From Hydractinia symbiolongicarpus (taxonomy: Eukaryota > Cnidaria > Hydrozoa > Anthoathecata > Hydractiniidae): 64,000 nt of DNA. Numbering within the stretch: the first letter of the stretch is position 1; each line of letters starts with the position of its first letter. The stretch covers positions 9,796,001-9,860,000 of the forward strand of contig NC_079881.1 of NCBI RefSeq assembly GCF_029227915.1. Reading direction: 5' to 3'. The notes under the pieces were generated by a model. The model was not told the origin of the DNA. It saw nothing but the letters and a program-made list of their open reading frames with translations, and did no database searches. This document shows positions 19,105 to 30,207 of the stretch, piece after piece. The position numbers were made by a program, and so were the translations under genes.

Positions 19105-19629
19105 GATTCCGTAGTGTAGTGGTTATCACGTGCGCTTTACACGCGCAAGGTCACCGGTTCGAGCCCTGGCGGAATCATTGATGTTTCCGCGAAGCGAACC
19201 TCGGAAGAGCCTCTGTAGGTTCCATGGTGTATGGTTAGCACTCAGGACTCTGAATCCTGCGATCCCAGTTCAAGTCTTGGTGGAACCTGTGCCGTTATTT
19301 GTGCCTCGGAAGCACCTATTGGGTGTTTGGAAGCAACGGCACTTCAAATATTTTAGTCATTTGCAAGAAGACATTGTAATAACAACGTTCTTCTGAAATG
19401 CATCGGATTAGGGCACAGTGCCTTGTTAGCGCAGTAGGCAGCGCGTCAGTCTCATAATCTGAAGGTCGTGAGTTCGATCCTCACACAGGGCAAGGCTTTT
19501 AAAAGCCGCAGTGAATCAAATGTTTGACGCCTATTACAAAACTAGCAACTCAACAATGATTCCGCCCGAGCTCGAACCGCGGACCTTGCGCGTGTGAAGC
19601 GCACGTGATAACCGCTACACTACGTAATC
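19105..19629. tRNA. Unit 26: Val-TAC(+), Gln-CTG(+, 71 nt), Met-CAT(+), Val-CAC(-)
   Basis: Val(+) 19105-19177, Gln 19218-19288, Met 19420-19492, Val(-) 19557-19629. Gln lacks one D-loop A and has a T-stem mismatch, like units 1, 52 and 87. Val(-) has a T-stem mismatch (GAACCGCGG) and A5:G68. Confidence 0.86.
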
Positions 19630-19720
19630 CAATGAATTTTGGAACCTATGACGAAGGGAAGCAATACAAGGCTAAATAAGCTAGAGAAAAAAGCAAAAAC
19701 ATGTCGCTTGTTAGTTGCCA

Positions 19721-20246
19721 TATTCCGTTGTGTAGTGGTTATCACGTGCGCTTTACACGCACAAGGTCCCCGGTTCGAGCCCGGGCGGAATCATTGATGT
19801 TTCCGCGAAGCGAACCTCGGAAGAGCCTCTGTAGGTTCCATGGTGTAATGGTTAGCACTCAGGACTCTGAATCCTGCGATCCGAGTTCAAGTCTCGGTGG
19901 AACCTGTGCCGTTATTTGTGCCTCGGAAGCACCTATTGGGCGTTTGGAAGCAACGGCACTTCAAATATTTTAGTCATTTGCAAGAAGACATTGTAATAAC
20001 AACGTTCTTCTGAAATGCATCGGATTAGGGCACAGTGCCTTGTTAGCGCAGTAGGCAGCACGTCAGTCTCATAATCTGAAGATCGAGAGTTCGATCCTCA
20101 CACAGGGCAAAGCTTTTAAAAGCCGCAGTGAGTCAAATGTTTGACGCCTATTACAAAACTAGCAACTCAACAATGATTCCGCCCGAGCTCGAACCGAGAA
20201 CCTTGCGCGTGTGAAGCACACGTGATATCCGCTACACTACGTAATC
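19721..20246. tRNA. Unit 27: Val-TAC(+, weak), Gln-CTG(+), Met-CAT(+), Val-CAC(-)
   Basis: Val(+) 19721-19793, Gln 19834-19905, Met 20037-20109, Val(-) 20174-20246. Val(+) has T1:C72 and an anticodon-stem mismatch (GCACA). Val(-) has the GGATATC D arm and A5:G68. Confidence 0.87.
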
Positions 20247-20337
20247 CAATGAATTTTGGAACCTATGACGAAGAAAAGCAATACAAGGCTAAAATAGCTA
20301 GAGAAAAAAGCAAAAACATGTCGCTTGTTAGTTGCCA

Positions 20338-20863
20338 GATTTCGTAGTGTAGTGGATATCACGTGCGCTTTACACGCGCAAGGTCCCCGGTTCGAGCCCG
20401 GGCGGAATCATTGATGTTTCCGCGAAGCGAACCTCGGAAGAGCCTCTGTAGGTTCCATGGTGTAATGGTTAGCACTCAGGACTCTGAATCTTGCGATCCG
20501 AGTTCAAGTCTCAGTGGAACCTGTGCCGTTATTTGTGCCTCGGAAGCACCTATTGGGCGTTTGGAAGCAACGGCACTTCAAATATTTTAGTCATTTGCAA
20601 GAAGACATTGTAATAACAACGTTCTTCTGAAATGCATCGGATTAGGGCACAGTGCCTTGTTAGCGCAGTTGGCAGCGCGTCAGTCTCATAATATGAAGGT
20701 CGTGAGTTCGATTCTCACACAGGGCAAGGCTTTTAAAAGCCGCAGTGAATCAAATGTTTGACGCCTATTAAAAAACTAGCAACTCAACAATGATTCCGCC
20801 CGGGCTCGAACCGGGGACCTTGCTCGTGTGAAGCGCACGTGATAACCGCTACACTACGGAATC
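20338..20863. tRNA. Unit 28: Val-TAC(+), Gln-CTG(+), Met-CAT(+), Val-CAC(-)
   Basis: Val(+) 20338-20410, Gln 20451-20522, Met 20654-20726, Val(-) 20791-20863. First unit of the 4935-bp block. Val(+) has the GGATATC D arm. Gln has T-stem CTCAG. Met has A40. Confidence 0.9.
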
Positions 20864-20954
20864 TAATGAAATTTGGAACCGATGACAAAGGAAAGCAATA
20901 CAAGGCTAAAATAGCTAGAGAAAAAAGCAAAAACATGTCGCTTGTTATTTGCCA

Positions 20955-21480
20955 GATTCCGTAGTGTAGTGGTTATCACGTGCGCTTTACAGGCGCAAGG
21001 TCCCCGGTTCGAGCCCGGGCGGAATCATTGATGTTTCCGCGAAGCGAACCTCGGAAGAGCCTCTGTAGGTTCCATGGTGTAATGGTTAGCACTCAGCACT
21101 CTGAATCTTGCGATCCGAGTTCAAGTCTCGGTGGAACCTGTGCCGTTATTTGTGCCTTGGAAGCACCTATTGGGCGTTTGGAAGCAACGGCACTTCAAAT
21201 ATTTTAGTCATTTTCAAGAAAACATTGTAATAACAACGTTCTTCTGAAATGCATCGGATTAGGGCACAGTGCCTTGTTAGCGCAGTAGGCAGCGCGTCAG
21301 TCTCATAATCTGAAGGTCGTGAGTTCGATCCTCACACAGGGCAAGGCTTTTAAAAGCCGCAGTGAATCAAATGTTTGACGCCTATTACAAAACTAGCAAC
21401 TCAACAATTATTCCGCCCGGGCTCGAACCGGGGACCTTGCGTGTGTAAAGCGCACGTGATAACCGGTACACTACGGAATC
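20955..21480. tRNA. Unit 29: Val-TAC(+), Gln-CTG(+), Met-CAT(+), Val-TAC(-)
   Basis: Val(+) 20955-21027, Gln 21068-21139, Met 21271-21343, Val(-) 21408-21480. The Val(+) loop is TTTACAG. Gln has CAGCA in the anticodon stem. Val(-) has anticodon TAC, C31:A39 and G1:A72. Confidence 0.87.
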
Positions 21481-21571
21481 CAATGAATTTTGGAACCGAT
21501 GACAAAGGAAAGCAATACAAGGCTAAAATGGCTAGAGAAAAAAGCAAAAACATGTCGCTTGTTAGTTTCCA

Positions 21572-22096
21572 GATTCCGTAGTGTAGTGGTTATCACGTGC
21601 GCTTAACACGCGCAAGGTCCCCGGTTCGAGCCCAGGCGGAATCATTGATGTTTCCGCGAAGCGAACCTCGGAAGAGCCTCTGTAGGTTCCATGTTGTAAT
21701 GGTTAGCACTCAGGACTCTGAATCCTGCGATCCGAGTTGAAGTCTCGGTGGAACCTGTGCCGTTATTTGTGCTTTGGAAGCACCTATGGGGCGTTTGGAA
21801 GCAACGGCACTTCAAATTTTTAGTCATTTGCAAGAAGACATTGTAATAACAATGTTCTTCTGAAATGCATCAGATTAGGGCACAGTGCCTTGTTAGCGCA
21901 GTAGGCAGCGCGTCAGTCTCATAATCTGAAGGTCGTGAGTTCGATCCTCACACAGGGCAAGGCTTTTAAAAGCCGCAGTGAATCAAATGTTTGACGCCTA
22001 TTACAAAACTAGCAACTCAACAATGATTCCGCCCGAGCTCGAACCGGGGGCCTTGCGCGTGTGAAGCGCACGTGATAACCGCTACACTACGTAATC
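21572..22096. tRNA. Unit 30: Val-AAC(+), degenerate Gln(+), Met-CAT(+), Val-CAC(-)
   Basis: Val(+) 21572-21644, Gln 21685-21756, Met 21887-21959, Val(-) 22024-22096. Gln has T10 for G10 and TTG for TTC in the T loop (C56 lost), damaging both A-box-side pairing and the B box; probably a pseudogene. Val(-) has A5:G68. Confidence 0.87.
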
Positions 22097-22187
22097 CAAT
22101 AAATTTTGGAACCTATGACGAAGGAAAGCAATACAAGGCTAAAATAGCTAGAGAAAAAAGCAAAAACATGTCGCTTGTTAGTTGCCA

Positions 22188-22713
22188 GATTCCGTAGTGT
22201 AGTGGTTATCACGTGCGCTTTACACGCGCAAGGTCCCCGGTTCGAGCCTGGGCGGAATCATTGATGTTTTCGCGAAGCGAACCTTGGAAGAGCCTCTGTA
22301 GGTTCCATGGTGTAATGGTTAGCACTCAGGACTCTGAATCCTGCGATCCGAGTTCAAGTCTCGGTGGAACCTGTGCCGTTATTTGTGCCTCGGAAGCACC
22401 TATTGGGCGTTTGGAAGCAACGGCACTTCAAATATTTTAGTCATTTGCAAGAAGACATTGTAATAACAACGTTCTTCTGAAATGCATCGGAATAGGGCAC
22501 AGTGCCTTGTTAGTGCAGTAGGCAGCGCGTCAGTCTCATAATCTGAAGGTCGAGAGTTCGATCCTCACACAGGGCAAGGCTTGTAAAAGCCGCAGTGAAT
22601 CAAATTTTTGACGCCTATTACAAAACTAGCAACTCAACAATGATTCCGCCCGAGCACGAACCGGGAACCTTGCGCGTGTGAAGCGCACGTGATAACCGCT
22701 ACACTACGTAATC
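22188..22713. tRNA. Unit 31: Val-TAC(+), Gln-CTG(+), Met-CAT(+), Val-CAC(-)
   Basis: Val(+) 22188-22260, Gln 22301-22372, Met 22504-22576, Val(-) 22641-22713. The T-run after Met is broken (CTTGTAAAAG). Val(-) has T loop TTCGTGC and A5:G68. Confidence 0.9.
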
Positions 22714-22804
22714 CAATGAATTTTGGAACCTATGACGAAGGAAAGCAATACAAGGCTAAAATAGCTAGAGAAAAAAGCAAAAACATGTCGCTTGTTAGTT
22801 GCCA

Positions 22805-23330
22805 GATTCCGTAGTGTCGTGGTTATCACGTGCGCTTTACACGCGCAAGGTCCCCGGTTCGAGCCCGGGCTGAATCATTGATGTTTCCGCGAAGCGAACC
22901 TCCGAAGAGCCTCTGTAGGTTCCATGGTGTAATGGTTAGCACTCAGGACTCCGAATCTTGGGATCCGAGTTCAAGTCTCGGTGGAACCTGTGCCGTTATT
23001 TGTTCCTCGGAAGCACCTATTGGGCGTTTGGAAGCAACGGCACTTCAAATATTTTAGTCATTTGCAAGAAGACATTGTAATAACAACGTTCTTCTGAAAT
23101 GCATCGGATTAGTGCACAGTGCCTTGTTAGCGCAGTAGGCAGCGCGTCAGTCTCATAATCTGAAGGTCGTGAGTTCGATCCTCACACAGGGCAAGGCTTT
23201 TAAAAGCCGCAGTGAATCAAATGTTTGACGCCTATTACAAAACTAGCAACTCGACAATGATTCCGCCCGAGCTCGAACCGGGGACCTTGCGCGTGTGAAG
23301 CGCACGTGATAACCGCTACACTACGTAATC
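22805..23330. tRNA. Unit 32: Val-TAC(+), Gln-type CCG(+), Met-CAT(+), Val-CAC(-)
   Basis: Val(+) 22805-22877, Gln-type CCG 22918-22989, Met 23121-23193, Val(-) 23258-23330. Val(+) has a C6:T67 acceptor mismatch. Val(-) has A5:G68. Confidence 0.88.
22918..22989 (+). tRNA. tRNA-Gln body with CCG anticodon, unit 32
   Basis: Same CTCCGAA loop and G44 as unit 23, so the variant is inherited through array duplication and is not an isolated base error. Confidence 0.85.
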
Positions 23331-23421
23331 CAATGAATTTTGGAACCTATGACGAAGGAAAGCAATACAAGGCTAAAATAGCTAGAGAAAAAAGCAAAAA
23401 CAGGTCGCTTGTAAGTTGCCA

Positions 23422-23947
23422 GATTCCGTAGTGTAGTGGTTATCACGTGCGGTTTACACGTGCAAGGTCCCCGGTTCGATCCCGGGCGGAATCATTGATG
23501 TTTCCGCGAAGCGAACCTCGGAAGAGCCTCTGTAGGTTCCATGGTGTAATAGTTAGCACTCAGGACTCTGAATCCTGCGATCCGAGTTCAAGTCTCGGTG
23601 GAACCTGTGCCGTTATTTGTGCCTCGGAAGCACCTATTGGGCGTTTGGAAGCAACGGCACTTCAAATATTTTAGTCATTTGCAAGAAGACATTGTAATAA
23701 CAACGTTCTTCTGAAATGCATCGGATTAGGGCACAGTGCCTTGTTAGCGCAGTAGGCGGCGCGTCAGTCTCATAATCTGAAGGTCGTGAGTTCGATCCTC
23801 ACACAGGGCAAGGCTTTTAAAAGCCGCAGTGAATCAAATGTTTGACGCCTATTACAAAACTAGCAACTCAACAATGATTCCGCCCGAGCTCGAACCGGGG
23901 ACCTTGCGCGTGTGAAGCGCACGTGATAACCGCTACACTACGTAATC
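23422..23947. tRNA. Unit 33: Val-TAC(+), Gln-CTG(+), Met-CAT(+), Val-CAC(-)
   Basis: Val(+) 23422-23494, Gln 23535-23606, Met 23738-23810, Val(-) 23875-23947. Val(+) has a G31:G39 mismatch (GCGGTTTACACGTGC). Met has GGCGGCGCG in the D arm. Val(-) has A5:G68. Confidence 0.88.
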
Positions 23948-24038
23948 CAATGAATTTTGGAACCTATGACGAAGGAAAGCAATACAAGGCTAAAATAGCT
24001 AGAGAAAAAAGCACAAACATGTCGCTTGTTAGTTGCCA

Positions 24039-24564
24039 GATTCCGTAGTGTAGTGGTTATCACGTGCGCTTTACACGCGCAAGGTCCCCGGTTCGAGCCC
24101 GGGCGGAATCATTGATGTTTCCGCGAAGCGAACCTCGGAAGAGCCTCTGTAGGTTCCATGGTGTAATGGTTAGCACTCAGGACTCTGAATCTTGCGGTCC
24201 GAGTTCAAGTCTCGGTGGAACCTGTGCCGTTATTTGTCCCTCGGAAGCACTTATTGGGCGTTTGGAAGCAACGGCACTTCAAATATTTTAGTCATTTGCA
24301 AGAAGACATTGTAATAACAATGTTCTTCTGAAATGCATCGGAATAGGGCATAGGGCCTTGTTAGCGCAGTAGGCAGCGCGTCAGTCTCATAATCTGAAGG
24401 TCGTGAGTTTGATCCTCACACAGGGCAAGGCTTTTAAAAGCCGCAGTGAATCAAATGTTTGACGCCTATTACAAAACTAGCAACTCAACAATGATTCCGC
24501 CCGAGCTCGAACCGGGGACCTTGCGCGTGTGAGGCGCACGGGATAACCGCTACACTACGTAATC
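24039..24564. tRNA. Unit 34: Val-TAC(+), Gln-CTG(+), Met-CAT(+), Val-CAC(-)
   Basis: Val(+) 24039-24111, Gln 24152-24223, Met 24355-24427, Val(-) 24492-24564. Met has T loop TTTGATC. Val(-) has loop CTCACAC and A5:G68. Confidence 0.9.
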
Positions 24565-24655
24565 CAATGAATTTTGGAACCTATGACGAAGGAAAGCAAT
24601 ACAAGGCCAAAATAGCTAGAGAAAAAAGCAAAAATATGTCGCTTGTTAGTTGCCA

Positions 24656-25181
24656 GATTCCGTAGTGTAGTGGTTATCACGTGCGCTTTACACGCGCAAG
24701 GTCCCCGGTTCGAGCCCGGGCGGAATCATTGATGTTTCCGCGAAGCGAACCTCGGAAGAGCCTCTGTAGGTTCCATGGTGTAATGGTTTGCACTCAGGAC
24801 TCTGAATCCTGCGATCCGAGTTCAAGTCTCGGTGGAACCTGTGCCGTTATTTGTGCCTCGGAAGCACCTATTGGGCGTTTGGAAGCAACGGCACTTCAAA
24901 TATTTTAGTCATTTGCAAGAAGACATTGTAATAACAACGTTCTTCTGAAATGCATCGGATTAGGGCACAGTGCCTTGTTAGCGCAGTAGGCAGCACGTCA
25001 GTCTCATAATCTGAAGATCGAGAGTTCGATCCTCACACAGGGCAAAGCTTTTAAAAGCCGCAGTGAGTCAAATGTTTGACGCCTATTACAAAACTAGCAA
25101 CTCAACAATGATTCCGCCCGAGCTCGAACCGAGAACCTTGCGCGTGTGAAGCACACGTGATATCCGCTACACTACGTAATC
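24656..25181. tRNA. Unit 35: Val-TAC(+), Gln-CTG(+), Met-CAT(+), Val-CAC(-)
   Basis: Val(+) 24656-24728, Gln 24769-24840, Met 24972-25044, Val(-) 25109-25181. Gln has GGTTTGCAC in the D arm. Val(-) has GGATATC and A5:G68. Last unit of the first 4935-bp block. Confidence 0.9.
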
Positions 25182-25272
25182 CAATGAATTTTGGAACCTA
25201 TGACGAAGAAAAGCAATACAAGGCTAAAATAGCTAGAGAAAAAAGCAAAAACATGTCGCTTGTTAGTTGCCA

Positions 25273-25798
25273 GATTTCGTAGTGTAGTGGATATCACGTG
25301 CGCTTTACACGCGCAAGGTCCCCGGTTCGAGCCCGGGCGGAATCATTGATGTTTCCGCGAAGCGAACCTCGGAAGAGCCTCTGTAGGTTCCATGGTGTAA
25401 TGGTTAGCACTCAGGACTCTGAATCTTGCGATCCGAGTTCAAGTCTCAGTGGAACCTGTGCCGTTATTTGTGCCTCGGAAGCACCTATTGGGCGTTTGGA
25501 AGCAACGGCACTTCAAATATTTTAGTCATTTGCAAGAAGACATTGTAATAACAACGTTCTTCTGAAATGCATCGGATTAGGGCACAGTGCCTTGTTAGCG
25601 CAGTTGGCAGCGCGTCAGTCTCATAATATGAAGGTCGTGAGTTCGATTCTCACACAGGGCAAGGCTTTTAAAAGCCGCAGTGAATCAAATGTTTGACGCC
25701 TATTAAAAAACTAGCAACTCAACAATGATTCCGCCCGGGCTCGAACCGGGGACCTTGCTCGTGTGAAGCGCACGTGATAACCGCTACACTACGGAATC
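25273..25798. tRNA. Unit 36: Val-TAC(+), Gln-CTG(+), Met-CAT(+), Val-CAC(-)
   Basis: Val(+) 25273-25345, Gln 25386-25457, Met 25589-25661, Val(-) 25726-25798. A copy of unit 28, 4935 bp on. Confidence 0.9.
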
Positions 25799-25889
25799 TA
25801 ATGAAATTTGGAACCGATGACAAAGGAAAGCAATACAAGGCTAAAATAGCTAGAGAAAAAAGCAAAAACATGTCGCTTGTTATTTGCCA

Positions 25890-26415
25890 GATTCCGTAGT
25901 GTAGTGGTTATCACGTGCGCTTTACAGGCGCAAGGTCCCCGGTTCGAGCCCGGGCGGAATCATTGATGTTTCCGCGAAGCGAACCTCGGAAGAGCCTCTG
26001 TAGGTTCCATGGTGTAATGGTTAGCACTCAGCACTCTGAATCTTGCGATCCGAGTTCAAGTCTCGGTGGAACCTGTGCCGTTATTTGTGCCTTGGAAGCA
26101 CCTATTGGGCGTTTGGAAGCAACGGCACTTCAAATATTTTAGTCATTTTCAAGAAAACATTGTAATAACAACGTTCTTCTGAAATGCATCGGATTAGGGC
26201 ACAGTGCCTTGTTAGCGCAGTAGGCAGCGCGTCAGTCTCATAATCTGAAGGTCGTGAGTTCGATCCTCACACAGGGCAAGGCTTTTAAAAGCCGCAGTGA
26301 ATCAAATGTTTGACGCCTATTACAAAACTAGCAACTCAACAATTATTCCGCCCGGGCTCGAACCGGGGACCTTGCGTGTGTAAAGCGCACGTGATAACCG
26401 GTACACTACGGAATC
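25890..26415. tRNA. Unit 37: Val-TAC(+), Gln-CTG(+), Met-CAT(+), Val-TAC(-)
   Basis: Val(+) 25890-25962, Gln 26003-26074, Met 26206-26278, Val(-) 26343-26415. A copy of unit 29, including the TAC anticodon on the minus strand. Confidence 0.87.
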
Positions 26416-26506
26416 CAATGAATTTTGGAACCGATGACAAAGGAAAGCAATACAAGGCTAAAATGGCTAGAGAAAAAAGCAAAAACATGTCGCTTGTTAG
26501 TTTCCA

Positions 26507-27031
26507 GATTCCGTAGTGTAGTGGTTATCACGTGCGCTTAACACGCGCAAGGTCCCCGGTTCGAGCCCAGGCGGAATCATTGATGTTTCCGCGAAGCGAA
26601 CCTCGGAAGAGCCTCTGTAGGTTCCATGTTGTAATGGTTAGCACTCAGGACTCTGAATCCTGCGATCCGAGTTGAAGTCTCGGTGGAACCTGTGCCGTTA
26701 TTTGTGCTTTGGAAGCACCTATGGGGCGTTTGGAAGCAACGGCACTTCAAATTTTTAGTCATTTGCAAGAAGACATTGTAATAACAATGTTCTTCTGAAA
26801 TGCATCAGATTAGGGCACAGTGCCTTGTTAGCGCAGTAGGCAGCGCGTCAGTCTCATAATCTGAAGGTCGTGAGTTCGATCCTCACACAGGGCAAGGCTT
26901 TTAAAAGCCGCAGTGAATCAAATGTTTGACGCCTATTACAAAACTAGCAACTCAACAATGATTCCGCCCGAGCTCGAACCGGGGGCCTTGCGCGTGTGAA
27001 GCGCACGTGATAACCGCTACACTACGTAATC
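26507..27031. tRNA. Unit 38: Val-AAC(+), degenerate Gln(+), Met-CAT(+), Val-CAC(-)
   Basis: Val(+) 26507-26579, Gln 26620-26691, Met 26822-26894, Val(-) 26959-27031. A copy of unit 30 with the same two Gln lesions. Confidence 0.87.
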
Positions 27032-27122
27032 CAATAAATTTTGGAACCTATGACGAAGGAAAGCAATACAAAGCTAAAATAGCTAGAGAAAAAAGCAAAA
27101 ACATGTCGCTTGTTAGTTGCCA

Positions 27123-27648
27123 GATTCCGTAGTGTAGTGGTTATCACGTGCGCTTTACACGCGCAAGGTCCCCGGTTCGAGCCTGGGCGGAATCATTGAT
27201 GTTTTCGCGAAGCGAACCTTGGAAGAGCCTCTGTAGGTTCCATGGTGTAATGGTTAGCACTCAGGACTCTGAATCCTGCGATCCGAGTTCAAGTCTCGGT
27301 GGAACCTGTGCCGTTATTTGTGCCTCGGAAGCACCTATTGGGCGTTTGGAAGCAACGGCACTTCAAATATTTTAGTCATTTGCAAGAAGACATTGTAATA
27401 ACAACGTTCTTCTGAAATGCATCGGATTAGGGCACAGTGCCTTGTTAGTGCAGTAGGCAGCGCGTCAGTCTCATAATCTGAAGGTCGAGAGTTCGATCCT
27501 CACACAGGGCAAGGCTTGTAAAAGCCGCAGTGAATCAAATTTTTGACGCCTATTACAAAACTAGCAACTCAACAATGATTCCGCCCGAGCACGAACCGGG
27601 AACCTTGCGCGTGTGAAGCGCACGTGATAACCGCTACACTACGTAATC
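27123..27648. tRNA. Unit 39: Val-TAC(+), Gln-CTG(+), Met-CAT(+), Val-CAC(-)
   Basis: Val(+) 27123-27195, Gln 27236-27307, Met 27439-27511, Val(-) 27576-27648. A copy of unit 31. Confidence 0.9.
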
Positions 27649-27739
27649 CAATGAATTTTGGAACCTATGACGAAGGAAAGCAATACAAGGCTAAAATAGC
27701 TAGAGAAAAAAGCAAAAACATGTCGCTTGTTAGTTGCCA

Positions 27740-28265
27740 GATTCCGTAGTGTAGTGGTTATCACGTGCGCTTTACACGCGCAAGGTCCCCGGTTCGAGCC
27801 CGGGCTGAATCATTGATGTTTCCGCGAAGCGAACCTCCGAAGAGCCTCTGTAGGTTCCATGGTGTAATGGTTAGCACTCAGGACTCCGAATCTTGGGATC
27901 CGAGTTCAAGTCTCGGTGGAACCTGTGCCGTTATTTGTTCCTCGGAAGCACCTATTGGGCGTTTGGAAGCAACGGCACTTCAAATATTTTAGTCATTTGC
28001 AAGAAGACATTGTAATAACAACGTTCTTCTGAAATGCATCGGATTAGTGCACAGTGCCTTGTTAGCGCAGTAGGCAGCGCGTCAGTCTCATAATCTGAAG
28101 GTCGTGAGTTCGATCCTCACACAGGGCAAGGCTTTTAAAAGCCGCAGTGAATCAAATGTTTGACGCCTATTACAAAACTAGCAACTCGACAATGATTCCG
28201 CCCGAGCTCGAACCGGGGACCTTGCGCGTGTGAAGCGCACGTGATAACCGCTACACTACGTAATC
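27740..28265. tRNA. Unit 40: Val-TAC(+), Gln-type CCG(+), Met-CAT(+), Val-CAC(-)
   Basis: Val(+) 27740-27812, Gln-type CCG 27853-27924, Met 28056-28128, Val(-) 28193-28265. A copy of unit 32, sharing the C6:T67 mismatch in Val(+). Confidence 0.88.
27853..27924 (+). tRNA. tRNA-Gln body with CCG anticodon, unit 40
   Basis: Same form as units 23 and 32. Confidence 0.85.
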
Positions 28266-28356
28266 CAATGAATTTTGGAACCTATGACGAAGGAAAGCAA
28301 TACAAGGCTAAAATAGCTAGAGAAAAAAGCAAAAACAGGTCGCTTGTAAGTTGCCA

Positions 28357-28882
28357 GATTCCGTAGTGTAGTGGTTATCACGTGCGGTTTACACGTGCAA
28401 GGTCCCCGGTTCGATCCCGGGCGGAATCATTGATGTTTCCGCGAAGCGAACCTCGGAAGAGCCTCTGTAGGTTCCATGGTGTAATAGTTAGCACTCAGGA
28501 CTCTGAATCCTGCGATCCGAGTTCAAGTCTCGGTGGAACCTGTGCCGTTATTTGTGCCTCGGAAGCACCTATTGGGCGTTTGGAAGCAACGGCACTTCAA
28601 ATATTTTAGTCATTTGCAAGAAGACATTGTAATAACAACGTTCTTCTGAAATGCATCGGATTAGGGCACAGTGCCTTGTTAGCGCAGTAGGCGGCGCGTC
28701 AGTCTCATAATCTGAAGGTCGTGAGTTCGATCCTCACACAGGGCAAGGCTTTTAAAAGCCGCAGTGAATCAAATGTTTGACGCCTATTACAAAACTAGCA
28801 ACTCAACAATGATTCCGCCCGAGCTCGAACCGGGGACCTTGCGCGTGTGAAGCGCACGTGATAACCGCTACACTACGTAATC
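28357..28882. tRNA. Unit 41: Val-TAC(+), Gln-CTG(+), Met-CAT(+), Val-CAC(-)
   Basis: Val(+) 28357-28429, Gln 28470-28541, Met 28673-28745, Val(-) 28810-28882. A copy of unit 33. Confidence 0.88.
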
Positions 28883-28973
28883 CAATGAATTTTGGAACCT
28901 ATGACGAAGGAAAGCAATACAAGGCTAAAATAGCTAGAGAAAAAAGCACAAACATGTCGCTTGTTAGTTGCCA

Positions 28974-29499
28974 GATTCCGTAGTGTAGTGGTTATCACGT
29001 GCGCTTTACACGCGCAAGGTCCCCGGTTCGAGCCCGGGCGGAATCATTGATGTTTCCGCGAAGCGAACCTCGGAAGAGCCTCTGTAGGTTCCATGGTGTA
29101 ATGGTTAGCACTCAGGACTCTGAATCTTGCGGTCCGAGTTCAAGTCTCGGTGGAACCTGTGCCGTTATTTGTCCCTCGGAAGCACTTATTGGGCGTTTGG
29201 AAGCAACGGCACTTCAAATATTTTAGTCATTTGCAAGAAGACATTGTAATAACAATGTTCTTCTGAAATGCATCGGAATAGGGCATAGGGCCTTGTTAGC
29301 GCAGTAGGCAGCGCGTCAGTCTCATAATCTGAAGGTCGTGAGTTTGATCCTCACACAGGGCAAGGCTTTTAAAAGCCGCAGTGAATCAAATGTTTGACGC
29401 CTATTACAAAACTAGCAACTCAACAATGATTCCGCCCGAGCTCGAACCGGGGACCTTGCGCGTGTGAGGCGCACGGGATAACCGCTACACTACGTAATC
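28974..29499. tRNA. Unit 42: Val-TAC(+), Gln-CTG(+), Met-CAT(+), Val-CAC(-)
   Basis: Val(+) 28974-29046, Gln 29087-29158, Met 29290-29362, Val(-) 29427-29499. A copy of unit 34. Confidence 0.9.
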
Positions 29500-29590
29500 C
29501 AATGAATTTTGGAACCTATGACGAAGGAAAGCAATACAAGGCCAAAATAGCTAGAGAAAAAAGCAAAAATATGTCGCTTGTTAGTTGCCA

Positions 29591-30116
29591 GATTCCGTAG
29601 TGTAGTGGTTATCACGTGCGCTTTACACGCGCAAGGTCCCCGGTTCGAGCCCGGGCGGAATCATTGATGTTTCCGCGAAGCGAACCTCGGAAGAGCCTCT
29701 GTAGGTTCCATGGTGTAATGGTTTGCACTCAGGACTCTGAATCCTGCGATCCGAGTTCAAGTCTCGGTGGAACCTGTGCCGTTATTTGTGCCTCGGAAGC
29801 ACCTATTGGGCGTTTGGAAGCAACGGCACTTCAAATATTTTAGTCATTTGCAAGAAGACATTGTAATAACAACGTTCTTCTGAAATGCATCGGATTAGGG
29901 CACAGTGCCTTGTTAGCGCAGTAGGCAGCACGTCAGTCTCATAATCTGAAGGTCGAGAGTTCGATCCTCACACAGGGCAAGGCTTTTAAAAGCCGCAGTG
30001 AGTCAAATGTTTGACGCCTATTACAAAACTAGCAACTCAACAATGATTCCGCCCGAGCTCGAACCGAGAACCTTGCGCGTGTGAAGCACACGTGATATCC
30101 GCTACACTACGTAATC
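29591..30116. tRNA. Unit 43: Val-TAC(+), Gln-CTG(+), Met-CAT(+), Val-CAC(-)
   Basis: Val(+) 29591-29663, Gln 29704-29775, Met 29907-29979, Val(-) 30044-30116. A copy of unit 35. The following spacer has GCAATGCAAGG, shared with unit 61. Confidence 0.9.
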
Positions 30117-30207
30117 CAATGAATTTTGGAACCTATGACGAAGAAAAGCAATGCAAGGCTAAAATAGCTAGAGAAAAAAGCAAAAACATGTCGCTTGTTA
30201 GTTGCCA

